A stretch of DNA of 64,000 nt, taken from the NCBI GenBank assembly GCA_029721435.1, contig CM056584.1:12981739-13045738 (forward strand). Reading direction: 5' to 3'. The notes under the pieces were generated by a model. The model searched no databases. It saw only the letters and a list, made by a program, of their open reading frames with translations, and was not told where the DNA came from. Source of the DNA: Gymnothorax reevesii. Its lineage: Eukaryota > Chordata > Actinopteri > Anguilliformes > Muraenidae. Of this stretch, positions 34,037 to 45,924 are shown in pieces (the stretch's first letter is position 1; each line of letters begins with the position of its first letter). Both the position numbers and the translations under genes were made by a program.

Positions 34037-35600
34037 ATGCTAAATTAAAAAGATTTTTAACTTCCTCTTAAAAATTCCAAGGGAGTCAACTGTTCTGAGA
34101 TCCAGAGGGAGGCTGTCCCACAGTGTCGGACCATAAAGGCAGAAAGCAGCCTCCCCAGATTTTTTGTGGGAGACCCTTGGAATCTCCAAAAGACGGGCAG
34201 TTGAAGATCGAAGGGCTCTTGGGGGCACGTAAAATGAAAGGCCGTCGCTGATGTACGCTGGTGCTTGTTTATGTAGGGCTTTATAAATAATTAAAAGGAC
34301 TTTTAATTCTAAAAGAATTCTAAATCTAATCTATTCTAAAAGAAAAAGGCAGCCAGTTCAGCGATGCAAGCAGAGGGGTAATGTGCTCACTTTTCTTGTA
34401 TTAGTTAAAATCCTGGCTGCTGCATTTTGAATCATCTGTAACTCACCGAGAGACTTTTTGGGCAGGCCAGTAAAAAGAGACTTACGGTAATCCAGTCGGC
34501 TTGTGATAAAAGCATGAATCAGCATTTCAGCGTCATTCTGAGTTAAAAATGGTCTAATTTTGGCTATATTCCTTACATGAAAAAAAATGACGTTGTGGCA
34601 ATTTTGTTAAAATGACTAATAAAGTTAAGATCAGTGTGTAAAATCACATCCAGATTTGTCACTTGGGTTTTTATTTGCTTAAACAGATTTAAAAACATTG
34701 GTTTTATTTTTTGCCCTTTATCCTTTGAGCCTACAAGTGATATCTCTGTTTTTTCCTCATTTCTTTTTAAAAAATTTCTACTCATCCAGTCGTTGACATC
34801 TGTGAGACAGTTAAAAAGATTGTTTAACGAAGTTGGGTAGTAAGGTGAGACAGATATGTATTATTGTGTGTCATCAGTATAACACTGATATTTAACATTA
34901 TGATGACTAATTATGTTGCCCAAAGGAAGCATATACAAAGAAAAAAGAACAGGGCCAAGAATGCTTCCCTGAGGAACACCATATTCAATATCAAATGTTT
35001 GTGACACATTGTTACCTAAACTAACAAAAAACTTTCTCTCTGACGGGTACGAGCGAAACCAATCAAGAACCGTGTCAGATAGACCCACCCATTTCTCAAG
35101 CCATTTCACTAAAATGTTATGATCAATTTTGTCAGAAGCAGAGCTCAAGTCTAACAAAAAGAGGACTGCAACATTATTTGAATTATTTGATATTCTTAAA
35201 TCATTTACAACCTTAAGTAAAGCAGATTCAGTGCTATGGTTAGTTTGAAAGCCGGACTGGAACTTATCCAATATTTTATTTGTGTGCAAATGATCAATTA
35301 ACTGCTTAAATACAATCTTCTACAAGAAAAGGTAGATTGGATATAGGCCTAAAATTACCAAGGTCACTACTATAAAGCTCAGGTTTCTTACGTAGAGGTT
35401 TTACTAAAGCTATTATAAAGGCAGAGGGGAAAATAGCTGATTGAAGGGAGATGTTAATGATTCTTGTTGTATCGCTGGAAAGGCCTTGGAAGCTGGATTT
35501 AAACAGTTTGGTTGGAATGGGATCAAGTGCCCAAGTGAGATGATGACATTTTGCTGATGGTATCACTAATTTCATGCACTGTTGCCAAACTAAATGGGAA
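34037..35600 (-). pseudogene. L2-like ORF2 reverse-transcriptase pseudogene
   Basis: Read in order on the minus strand, the pieces are as follows. LATVHEISDTI and ALDPIPTKLFKSS lie near 35560-35500. FRPISNLPFL is near 35340. FQSGFQTNHSTESALL follows. LFLLDLSSASDKIDH marks motif A, where the family has AFD. Then come LDWFRSY and GVPQGSILGPVLFSLYMLPL (motif B), and CYTDDTQ where the family has YADD. Further on are DWMSRNFLKRNEEKTE and DAEMLIHAFITSRLDY. The C-terminus is PPRALRSSTARLLEIPR to KIFLI, stopping at about 34040. Several frameshifts and stops, including a stop right after DDTQ, break it. With motif A and the YADD box changed as well, no activity is possible. Confidence 0.92.
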
Positions 35601-38600
35601 AACTCACAAATGAAAGCTGACAGTCTCTACTTTAAATTCATAGTTGTGTGCATGGTTAGTTATGGACCGAAAAGGCAAATTTGTGTCTCAGCCCATATAC
35701 TTATGGACTGCGAAATGTAATGTATGGAAGAAAGAATTTTGACTCCTGGAAGACAGACTAAATGCTGGAGCCCTGGTCTCATATGGAGTTTGTTTTGTGT
35801 CTATATTGTGCAACCAAACAAAACAATAATAATTTAGCACAATCAAAAATATAAGTGTGAGTTCAAGAAGTAGATTTGAGATCAAATAATAATGAATCAA
35901 AGACAAAAATTTGTGCTCTGGGAAAAATAAATTATGTATGTAACTTTTTTTTTTTTTTTTTTGCTGAATGTGCTGCATTTGATCTCAAAGGCTGCTGTCA
36001 TGGTAGCACAGACGCAATGCTGCTACTGTCAGTAGGCAGCCTCAACAGAACGACCGGAGCTCTCACTGTCGCTTAAAAGTGCTCTGGCCAATAGGGTTGC
36101 ATTCCTCATTCCTCACTCCTCATTCCTTATTCTGTGAATTTGGATGTTACCTTGATTCTCAAAACTTTCTGAGCTGCAAGCAAAAGCAAGATGTTCAAAC
36201 ATCGAACAATAGGGAAAAAAAAAAAAAACATTTTCCCCCCCGGGACACAGTTTTGCATTTAATCAATTAATATTTGATCTCAAAATGAATTTTTACCCCC
36301 AAATATGTATTTTTGATTTTGATTAAATTTTTTTTTTGGTCGGACAATAAAGACGACAAATGTACTCCATCGCCCCACAGACTGTTGGCTCTGATCTGTT
36401 GCACCTGGACGCTGTGTTGCCATGGAGACTAATGTCACTAATGCCATGTGCAGAAGCTCACGTTAAGCGCCAAAGCTTGCAAAGTTTTCAGTAGTAAAGT
36501 CAGCTCATTATAAAATTATTTCATTTAATTAAACTTAATTAATTTAACTTATGGATTACTTACTATTGTCACTTGTTTTTGTGTTCCATGCAGATTTTAA
36601 ACTTATTTTACGCGTGAAGAAGGATTTCTCACCAGTGCTTCCGCTCATTCAGCTCTTACCTTTTGAGTTACAATCATTTTTGTTCCAGTCAATATGCTGC
36701 TAAATATACAGCCACCAATGACACGGAAAATATAAACCACAGGAGTGATTGTGAATGAACAGACTCCAAGCCAAAATTCTAAAAATTCGGCTCTTAATCT
36801 GTGTTATTTAATGTACAAGAGCCTCTCTCTGGTGCTGATGTATCCAGAAGAAAAAATATGACCGAAAAAATAAATAAATAAGCAACCAAAGAAATACTGA
36901 CTGAAATGAAAAGCAGCACTCTGGACGCAAGGTTATACAGAAGTGTGACCAGCTCAATCTGATAAGCCTGGGCAACCTTCCCTCTAAGGTCTGAAAAGTA
37001 AACAATGGGGATGTGGGATTGAATGGGCCTTTGGTCCCCATGAAACCGCAGCCGCTGTCTGAGGGCTTGTTCTGGGGTTTAGCGCAAGACCCTGTGATAG
37101 GTTCAGGCGCCAAGGAGTTAAGCAAGCTGGTCTGAGAGAGAAATTGAGTAACTGTGACTTCTGTTCGTGCGGTAAAAAAGACCACCGCTTGCTTAGGAAC
37201 GACAATATTGTTCTGTCTGACTGATTTTTCAAGGGTGAGGCATGTCTTTAAGCGTGACTTTACAGAATTACTTCCTGTGTAGCTTGTGCCTGCAAACAAT
37301 GGGTATGGATTTAAAACTGAGAAATGACACAGTTGTATTAGTTTTATGGAGGTGTAAAGGTGCTCAGTTTTTATGCTGATTTGAGTTTTCGATGAGCAGT
37401 AAACCCACTATTTCAGGGTGTTTACTTCATCGAACATTCATTGGGTGGGAGTTTTCTGCTAGGGCTTGTCTGGTTAGAACTCAATAAGCAAATGATGGGT
37501 TGCATTTGTACCACACCTTTCATGATCTAAAAATTGCTTTTCGGGAGAAGGGGTGAAGACTATTTCAACCAGCAATAGTGTGTTGCATCGATCTGACATA
37601 AACATGGTAGCCATTTCGGGTCTTAACTGTCACCGCGCTTTGAATGAGGTGGAAAGGCATGTAATTGTGAAGCTAATCGGGGGCTGATGAGAAGGTTAGA
37701 CTGAAAATGCAGTCGGGAATTTTATCAGCTTCCCAGAGGTGCCCCGGTGAACCTGTGCCCCAGAATCTATAGTAGCCTCAGTGATCAAGGAACTTCCCCT
37801 CTGAACTGTCCAGCAGGTGCCTACCTGTTGCTGGTTGTTGTCATGAGACGTGTCTCACCTCAAACCAAACACAATAGAAGGGGAAACTCCAACCAAAGTC
37901 TGGAATGAGAATGTACAGTTCATACGCATTTGGTCAGTGACATAATTTTCATCATGTTGTCTCTGTACTCTTCCAAAATTTTCTGATTTCTGATGCAACA
38001 GTGAAGATGTGCTTGTCATGTTTACTTTCTGCTTTAATGTCAGGATTTGTCAAAATATACTTTGAATCGTGCAATTACAATTTCGTTCACAATCCCCCAA
38101 TTTTAGGGGCAAATAACTGTGCAAACTAACGTTATCATTTTTTTTTTTTTATTTCAATTTTAAATGACTGCCTGAAGTCTGAAACCCATGCACAACACCA
38201 GATGCTGGATTTTTTCCCCGGTGATGCTTTGCCAGGCCTCCTCTGCCGCTGTCATCATTTCTGGCTTGTTCTTGGGCTATTTCACATTCAGTTTTGCCTT
38301 CAAAAACTGAGAATTTTCTTCAGATGGATTCTGGTCAAATAATTGACAGGGCTATTGTATTGCTTTCCACTTTGCTCTTAAAATGTCTTGGGTTTCTTTT
38401 GCAATGCACTTTGGGTTATACTCTACCTGCGCTGTTAAGCACTGTGCTGTGAGTTTTGAGGTATTTGACTGACTCATGGGCATTCACATGAGGAGTCCAC
38501 TTACAAAGCCATCTAAGTCAAGTTGTTCCATTTTTTCAGAATAATCTGATTTTTTTTTCCGTTGGCATAGAAATTATCTTCCATAGATACTAATTTTCAC

Positions 38601-38811
38601 TATTCTGAAACTAGCCTTGCAGACATAATCCATGTGGTAATTTGTTATTTTTTTTAAGATATGACTTTATTTTGCAACAAAGTGTTTTGACTTAGCGGGT
38701 TATGAAAGTGGAGTGGAAATTTAGCAGGTTTTGACAGTGTTTAACTCTCACTAAGCTTATACCATAGTAATGACCAATTTATATTTAAAGTCTGCTCATA
38801 ATATTGCAACT

Positions 38812-39064
38812 GAACCCTGTCTGACTTAGCACAATCTGACTGAGTCTTTCACGATGGAGATGGAGTCCGTCTTAAAAAAATCTTGATCTAACTAGAAGAT
38901 CTAGACCAAAAGAGTAAGCATATTCACATTAGAACCCTGATTTGAAATGTTCACTTTAAAATATAACAAGGTATAGAGTCTAGATATAGATCTATTAACA
39001 ATACCACAGAAGAACTCTATCTGACTTAGCACAATCTGACCGAGGCTTTTCTCAGTGGAGAAGG
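38812..39064. repeat. Local duplication around TCTGACTTAGCACAATCTGA
   Basis: A block of about 50 bp containing CTGACTTAGCACAATCTGAC occurs near 38820 and again near 39018. The related words TTAGCAGGTTTTGACAG (38722), GGCGAGTTTTGACAGAG (39411) and CTTAGCAGGTTTTG (39551) occur nearby. An 11-bp unit, GTGCTTTAGT plus one base, is tandemly repeated near 39071. This suggests an old, rearranged local repeat. Confidence 0.6.
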
Positions 39065-40470
39065 GGTGTGCTTTAGTGTGCTTTAGTGTGCTTTTATATT
39101 CCATAACAGTGGCTTTGGCACAAAAAGAAATGCATATTAAGACATGCAAGGATATCATTCAAACTCATAGTGTTCCTTACCTTTCAAGTTTGAGGAGCTT
39201 CCTTTTTGAACCCTTACGAGGAGATTTGTTTGCATTTTCTACGATCAAGAATAAACTTGAGTCTGCATCCCCCATCTTGAGAAAGAGACAGCAAAAGCTG
39301 TACAGGCTATAAAAGCTCGACTGTGATTGGTTCCTTCCAGCGAACGAAAATGGAATCACGTTTCCACATTGGCTGATGACTTAGCAGAATTTGAGTTTTC
39401 CTCCTTCACTTGGCGAGTTTTGACAGAGTTTAACTTTTTCCGGTAGAATTTATAACATGATGTTGTTGGTTTTAAAAGTGGAGCTATCAGTGGGACATGC
39501 GCAGGTGCCTGAAAGAGAGGCTGAGGGAGATAACTCATTTATTTTCAAAACTTAGCAGGTTTTGCAAGTTGACGACTCCTCACATCATCAATAAGTACCA
39601 AGGGAACCTGTTCCACTGCTGCTTCACAAATGACTTTGTATCCTTTGGATTATGAGCAGTTCTTTTCCTTCAATATACTCCTCTCTTCTTATCTCTCTGG
39701 TTCAAGTAGATCTTTGTCTTCTCTGCCCATTGGATTTTGCTCCAGAGCTGTTTAGGCTACTTAGTCAATTTTTGGCCAACTGAAATCTATACTTGTTTAC
39801 TAAACTCCCTCTGGTTAATTCTTCTCTTTATTTGTGAATTTGATGCAGATATGTCAGCTGCCTGGAGGGTGATCTTGATTTTTAGTGTAATGAAGGGGGT
39901 TTTTCCACTAAGGACAATTTTCTGCTGTCACTGTTGTTACTCATGATCTTCCAGGTCTTTTAGTGCTTTCAAGCTCACCAGTGCATTCATTCTTTTAGAT
40001 TACAAAATGGTTGATTTGCCCGTAACCCAAAGGTTTTGCTATTTTCGGATTCGTATGTTTTGATTTTTCAGCCACACTTAAAATCTTTTTTTTTCTGCCA
40101 GTGTGAAAATTATATAATTGGGAATAACACACACCTGGCCATAAAACAGCTTTGCAAATTATTCAAATACCTTTGGTCCCATGTGGATGACCTCACATTA
40201 AAAAGTGTTATAATTTCCTACGTAGTAAACCCGATTTGATTGTAAATACCTTCAAATGAAAATTGACAGCTTACAGTTTACTCTCATATTTAGTATTTCA
40301 TTTTAACTATAATATGCTGTGATAATAGACAGCTAAAAGTAGAATAACTTTGTAATATCCCTGTATTTATGTGTTTGGTGGTTTGCTCATTTCAGCACTT
40401 ACACAATCCCACATACAGTAGGGCTACAGTGGTCGTCATTTACTGGATAATATTTGCAGGCAGCACATGG

Positions 40471-40499
40471 CCTCTCTCTCTCTCTCTCTCTCTCTCTCT
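40471..40499. repeat. (CT)n microsatellite
   Basis: An uninterrupted CT run of 14 units. Confidence 0.93.
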
Positions 40500-42125
40500 A
40501 TTTCTCCTTCTCTTTGTTTCTCACCACATCATAACTCTAAAACATGGTTAAGTCACTGAAGTACAGTATCGCACAAATACAAGAAATTACTAAATGCAAA
40601 AAACAAGCTCATACTGTCTTTACGTAAAAAAATTTGTGACAGGGAAGTTCCATCAGATTGAGCAAGTTTGCTTTTCAGTGAGTGGATGCACCATGTACTA
40701 CAAAGATGGGTGTCAATGACTCAGGAGTTATGAAACTGTATGCAGGCCCTGGTGACTTGTAGAATATCTGTATCACACACCCACTGTAGTACAGCTGACG
40801 TCTGCTGCGGCCGGATCTGACCTGCCCTCCGGATTGGTCCTGTTGAGACCAGCCCTCACTGAAGTGGCAGCTGATGTACATATGTATTTGTGAATGAGTC
40901 ATCAGAAAGACCATTAATACGATACACTCGCGAGAGTATAATGCATGTGTTACTAAGTCCCAGATCAACAAACATCCTGTCGCCCGTCGTCTCCCCACCT
41001 CCTACTACATCCGCTACTCTCCTCTCTCTCTCGCATCTTACTTTTCTTATAGTCTTACGACTGGCTCTCGCATCTTATTTGTAAACTTATAGCAAGACAA
41101 GCAAGTAATCCTCTAATGGCAAGATTAACCTCTTTGCGCAGGTATACATGCTGGCATCGGTAAATTCCGAAATTTAATTTCTAAATAGTTCTATAATTGA
41201 ATTTCCAAATGTCTTGCTTCACTGGAATAATTTTTCCAGAGTCTCTGTGACACTAATACTGAGTTATAAAGCCTAAATAGACTCATGCACAACAGGAAAA
41301 ATTGGCATTTATTTGTATTTGCAAAGGGGTTAATAGATCAGTTTACATTTTCTGGGCTTTTTATTTTAATCTTTATATGGGCATCTGCAGGCTTTTAGTT
41401 AGCCAATAACTGAGAAGCCCTGAGAAGTCTGAGGAGTTCTGGTTTGTGGTCGCTCTGTGGTTCTATGACTCACTGCCACTGGATATTGTTGAGTTCCTCT
41501 GATATTATTTGGTTTTTAATGACATCAGCGACTCAAAAGTGTCTAAAAATAGACCTGCGGGTCCCACCGTGGCCATGTCGCGCTGGCGTGTCAGACGGGC
41601 GTGGACTCGCATCCCTGCGGTTCTTGTGAAGTGGCGAGGGCATCAGAGAGACGCGTCTGTGGCAGGATGTAACCTGGGCGTGTGAAGATAAAGGAGGCAG
41701 GAGTATGTGGCTGCGATAACTAAACTCGTAGGTATGACATGCTGGAGTGGTGACATAATGTCAATGGTGCATCTGTATGCAGCAAATCTGAAATCATGAG
41801 ACTCAAGGTGCTGAACTCTTGTGGTTTGCTTAACCCCTTAAACTTAAGTGACTTTTTCACTGAAGTTTTCCCTTAAGTAGATTCAAAATAAAAAAAAAAT
41901 AATAAATAAAATAAATGTGAAAAAAAAAAAACATTTTCCATACTGCCGGACAATGCTGCATGCATACTTAGTATCTGCTGGTTGTTGTGTTGCACTGCAG
42001 CTACATCACATTTATAACAGGAGAAATATTCCAACTCAGAACGCCATGTTTATGTAGTCACAGCATTACATGTAATAAAAAATATCTGGATCTTTTCCAT
42101 ATTTTTATACACATTTCCCTGTGTT

Positions 42126-42765
42126 CCGTCCATCCACCCATTCATTTTCCTCCGCCTACCAGGAGCCGAGTCGCGTGGGTAGCAGACTCAGCAAAGTGTC
42201 CCAGGGACCCCCCTCCTCAGCTAGTTCCTTCAACTCTCCCCGGGGGACCCAAAGACGGTCCAAAGCCAGCTGGGAGATATCGTCCCTCCAGCGTGTCCTG
42301 AGTCCTGGGCCTCCTCCCAGTCAGACATGCGCAGAAACCCTGTAGAGGGAGGCGTCCGGGAAGCATCTGGACCAGCTGCCTGAACCACCTCAACTGACTC
42401 CTGTTAACACTGAGGAGCAGAGGCTCTACTCCGGGCCTCTCACAGACGTCCACGCTTCTCACCCTATCCCTAAGGGTCAGCCCAGCCGTCCTGTAGGGGA
42501 AGCTCGTTTTAGCCGCTTGTATTCGCGATCTTGTTCTTTCCGTCACTACCCAAAGCTTGTGACCACAGGTGAGGGTTGGAAAATAGATTGATCAGTCAAT
42601 CAAGAGCTTCGCCTTTTAAGCTTAGCTCCTTTTTTTAACACCACAGACCGGTACAACGCTATACGGCATCCTCCTGTCAATCTCCCGCTTCATCATACCC
42701 TCACTCGTGGACAAGACCCTTAGATACTTAAACTCCTCCACTTAGGGTAACAACTCTCGCCCCTG
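42126..42765 (-). mobile_element. LINE 3' end (reverse transcriptase C-terminal region)
   Basis: On the minus strand the sequence starts VEEFKYLRVLSTSEG (near 42740), has a stretch degraded by frameshifts, and then encodes MTERTRSRIQAAKTSF. It continues through LTLRDRVRSVD, GVEPLLLSVNRSQLRWF and LTGRRPRTQD, and ends in a LLSLLPTRL-like remnant and a GAATGGGTGGATGG tail. This is the C-terminal part of a very common teleost LINE that continues past the reverse transcriptase. The open frame at 42217-42546 is part of it, not a gene. I cannot assign its clade with certainty. Confidence 0.85.
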
Positions 42766-43400
42766 TCAGAGGGGACAATCCACATCTTTCCTCTATAATT
42801 CCAAAGGACATATCTGAGATCGTTGGAAACTTTAGGACAGAGCTATTCGACCTTATCCAGAAAGAGTCGATGTGGATGCAGGATAACATTGAATGGCCCC
42901 GCCTTAGGATCTCCACTAGAATTTAAAGGGCATCTAAAGTCAATTCTCAGACGGGACGTTGAATGTCCAATGTTTACAAACAAATCACTTGCTTTTGTTG
43001 ACATCTTGCATTGTCACATGACCAATTTCATTCAAATAAACCAATGTTTTGTGTACATGCATAGATAATCCTTCTATTTCGGTTCATTTGCGCAGGTGTG
43101 GCTCGCTGATTAGCTGATTATAGAAAACTATGGGAATCGACTTTAGATGCACTTTAAAATAGGCCTGAGGCTCCACGAGTTTGAATACAGCAGCTGCTTT
43201 TGATGGACCCATGTAGCGGTCGGCAGGGGTTTAACTCTGGGACCTATGCAGGTTTAGCTGTCCATTCCAGTAATAATGACGGTTTATTAAGGTTGAGCAT
43301 GACCATAAGTAAGAACTGTTTGACATTCTACATAGCAGTACATGCTGTGAGGGGTAGTGATGGTATCCGAGTGAAAAAATCTGGCTTGACTGAACTTCTG
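42766..43400. other. Unassigned noncoding stretch
   Basis: No gene or repeat is recognised between the LINE fragment and the next dispersed repeat. Confidence 0.5.
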
Positions 43401-43723
43401 TCCATCCATTATCTAAACCGCTTCTTCCTCGCTAGGGTCACGGAGAAGCTGAGGGCAGTCCCAACTGACTCTGGATGAGAGGGAGGGACACACCCTGGGC
43501 AGCTGGCTTATCCATCGCAGGGCATACACGCAATTCACTCTCACACTCATAATCTAGGGGCAGTTTTAGAGTGTCCAGTTAGCCTGAGATGCACGACTTC
43601 AGGAGAAAACTGAGGGCACCAAAGGGCAGGGACTCTATACAGAAATGCCCCCAGCCAGATTCGAAAGTACAAATTAATTCTTGCTGTGAGGAAACCATGC
43701 TACGCACTGCACCACCGTGCAGC
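43401..43723. repeat. Common teleost dispersed repeat
   Basis: It starts TCCATCCATTATCTAAACCG, then reads AGGGTCACGGAGAAGCTGAG, CACACCCTGGGCAGCTGGC, CCATCGCAGGGC, TTCACTCTCACACTCATAAT and TTGCTGTGAGGAAACC, and ends GCACTGCACCACCGTGCAGC. This word order matches an extremely abundant repeat in teleost genomes. It carries no coding sequence, and I do not name its class. Confidence 0.85.
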
Positions 43724-45163
43724 ACTCATGATTGAGCTCGCTCATTAAAAAAAAACCAAACATAGATGAGATAAATGGTTCTTATGTAAATTCTGACCTA
43801 CTGATATTGATAACTGTCTCCATCCTCTCTATCTTAAGTGTTAATTCACACTTTTTATCTGCGAATAAAGGCATCTGAGAAGAGTGAGCAAACAAGGGTG
43901 TTACTTACTTCAGTCCTGATTCACATTCATAGGGAATTGGCAGAAAGCTTTTTTACTATTTTCCAGTGATTCTAATAGAAAATATGTTACCTACCCGCTT
44001 GGTATGCAATACGAAATGTGTAGCATTTGGGTGAAACATTTAGATCAGTGTCAATACTTTGTGTAATGGTTTACTGTCTGCTCAGGTGACCATGCTCAAA
44101 ACTCACTCGAGGGAGGGGAAATTTGGGCCTGAAAAGCTAATTATATGCAGGTATCTGCTGTGCGGCACTGAGGTGGAACTGGAATGGAGGCCTGTGATTA
44201 AGTCTCAGGAAACCCACACTAATGAATCCGGCGATGCTTAGTCATACAGACACATCACGTTTCACCCTGGCACGAGTGATTCAGTCCATGCACAGTAATC
44301 CCCCCACGCCCAGACCTGTGTACTTAGATGACCTTGCTACGATAAATGTGGCGCATTGCTTTGCCATGTGACGTTCAAGCCTAAGTTTACTCCGCAAATG
44401 GTTGGTGCGGAAACTATTTTGCAGAGATTCCTCTCCTAAACAAATAAGATTGGTAATATTACCATACCCTACGATAAGCCATGTTTGCTCTAATAACAAT
44501 ACTTAAACGACTTTTTACTTTAATTTTTTACAACCCGGTCGAGCTGATATAATGAGTCTACCAAGTGATGCCAGAGGGACAAAAAGATCTTTGATTAATT
44601 GATTGATTGACTGCTGAGGAAACCTATTGTTATAGTTATAGCAAAGAAGGGCATCTCTGGAAACTTCTCACTTGTACCGTGGCATGGAAGCTCGCTGTCT
44701 GTTCACCGATGAGAATATAAAGCCATGCTTTCCAGTGAGCTAAGTCCAAAGAGACAAAAACACAATAATATGTCCACTGCACCACATTTTAATGACAGAT
44801 GGAGTCATAGAATTCTCAGACGTTTCATTAACCGCAAATGAATGCATGTTCAGGACTTCTGAGAAGAAAAAAAGAACTTAGTCATAATAATGTTCTCATG
44901 GCTTCGTACTTTTCCCCTTCCTGATTAGGTTTATTTTTAGATCATGTGATGGACATGAGACGTGCAGGTATGGCAGGTTTTTCTTTTTTTTTCTTCATCT
45001 CTTCTCATGTTTCATTAGTCAGTGCAATAGACATTGAAACAACCGGTTCTTGGCGATAAAGGCGTATATATTTCCTGTCCAGGGACAAGATTCTTCTCTT
45101 GTATCTCACAATGAGATTACTCAGAATATATGTCAGCCAAAGAGGTCTTTTTCAAGTCTTTAG

Positions 45164-45176
45164 ATGTGTGTGTGTG

Positions 45177-45214
<38 letters not shown>
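45164..45214. repeat. (TG)n microsatellite
   Basis: About 25 TG units with a single CG interruption. Confidence 0.95.
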
Positions 45215-45216
<2 letters not shown>

Positions 45217-45573
45217 TTTAAAAACTGAGTTGATGTTTTAGTCGTATTTTTCAGTTTGAAATGTATGAAGGATGCTACTTCTTCTACCTGTTAATTTGTT
45301 TGTGGTTGTCACTTATGTCTAGAAATAAAATCTGGTCATTTTGTTGTGTCATTTAAACTGTTGTTGTGAATGTTTGCCTAGATTGAAATGCATTTTCAAT
45401 AAATTCATGCAATATTATTGTAATTCTTGATTTGGAATCTGTGAGAATTTAAGATGCAAAACGTGGTTTTCTTTTAAATCATCTGCATTTGAATTAACCA
45501 TATTTACGTTTAGACCCTAAATCCACTTATGACATACCTTGGGAATCGAACCACAGTTAAACTGCTTGTCACA

Positions 45574-45611
45574 ACTACTACTACTACTACTAATATTAAT
45601 AATAATAATGA
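45574..45611. repeat. (CTA)n(AAT)n microsatellite
   Basis: Five or six CTA/ACT triplets followed by AAT triplets. Confidence 0.85.
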
Positions 45612-45665
45612 TCTAGATTGACTTGATGCTTCTGTGGTTGTTTCTGGTGTAGGCCTTTCACATAC

Positions 45666-45924
45666 ACACTGTAAATCCTGATAGTGTGGTCCACTAAAAT
45701 GTTCTGTGGAAACCGATTACCCCAAAAAATTGTGTTGGCTAACTTAATTTCATTGTGTGGAAGGAACTTAAAGAAAATATGTTAAGGTTATTTTTTATTT
45801 TTTTTTTTTTACATGTTTTTAAGTGCTGTGAACACAAATCATTAAGTTGGCATACTCAGTTTTTTGAGGTAATTGGTTTCCACAAGACATTGGAGTTCAC
45901 CACACTTTTCAGGGCCTATAGTGT
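45666..45924. mobile_element. MITE with arms of about 85 bp
   Basis: The left arm ACACTGTAAATCCTGATAGT, continuing through GGAAACCGATTACCCCAAAA to AACTTAAT, pairs with the right arm. Reversed, the right arm reads ACACTATAGGCCCTGAAAAG, GGAAACCAATTACCTCAAAA and AACTTAAT. The ACACTGTAAA ends and the ACCGATTACCTCAAAAAA interior are familiar from teleost MITEs. No clear target duplication is readable, and the spacer is T-rich. Confidence 0.8.

Larger units (their letters stand above)
33836..35610 (-). mobile_element. L2-like LINE, 5'-truncated
   Basis: The element lies on the minus strand. Its 3' end is an (ATT)n tail (33838-33876) preceded by AAGCACTTTGGGTTGCATCT and AAGTGCTATACAAATAAAAT, the typical L2-type terminus in teleosts. 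Upstream of this lies most of a reverse transcriptase plus the C-terminal region. The endonuclease half is missing, as usual after incomplete reverse transcription. The 5' boundary near 35.6 kb is approximate. Confidence 0.93.
35611..42125. other. Unassigned noncoding stretch
   Basis: No gene is recognised. It contains T and A runs (35946-35962, 36215-36229, 41888-41934), a duplicated segment at 38.8-39.1 kb, a CT run at 40471 and a GC-richer, CpG-containing patch at 41550-41690. The 163-codon minus-strand frame at 36808-37299 shows no domain. Confidence 0.5.
43724..45665. other. Unassigned stretch with two microsatellites
   Basis: AT-rich, with no gene recognised. It holds the TG run at 45164 and the CTA/AAT run at 45574. 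Confidence 0.55.

Noticed and set aside
36808..37299. 163-codon minus-strand frame
   Set aside because: No recognisable domain or motif, and the composition is that of random AT-rich DNA.
42217..42546. Host protein rich in Arg with MTERTRSRIQ start
   Set aside because: The sequence is the C-terminal part of a common teleost LINE, not a host gene.
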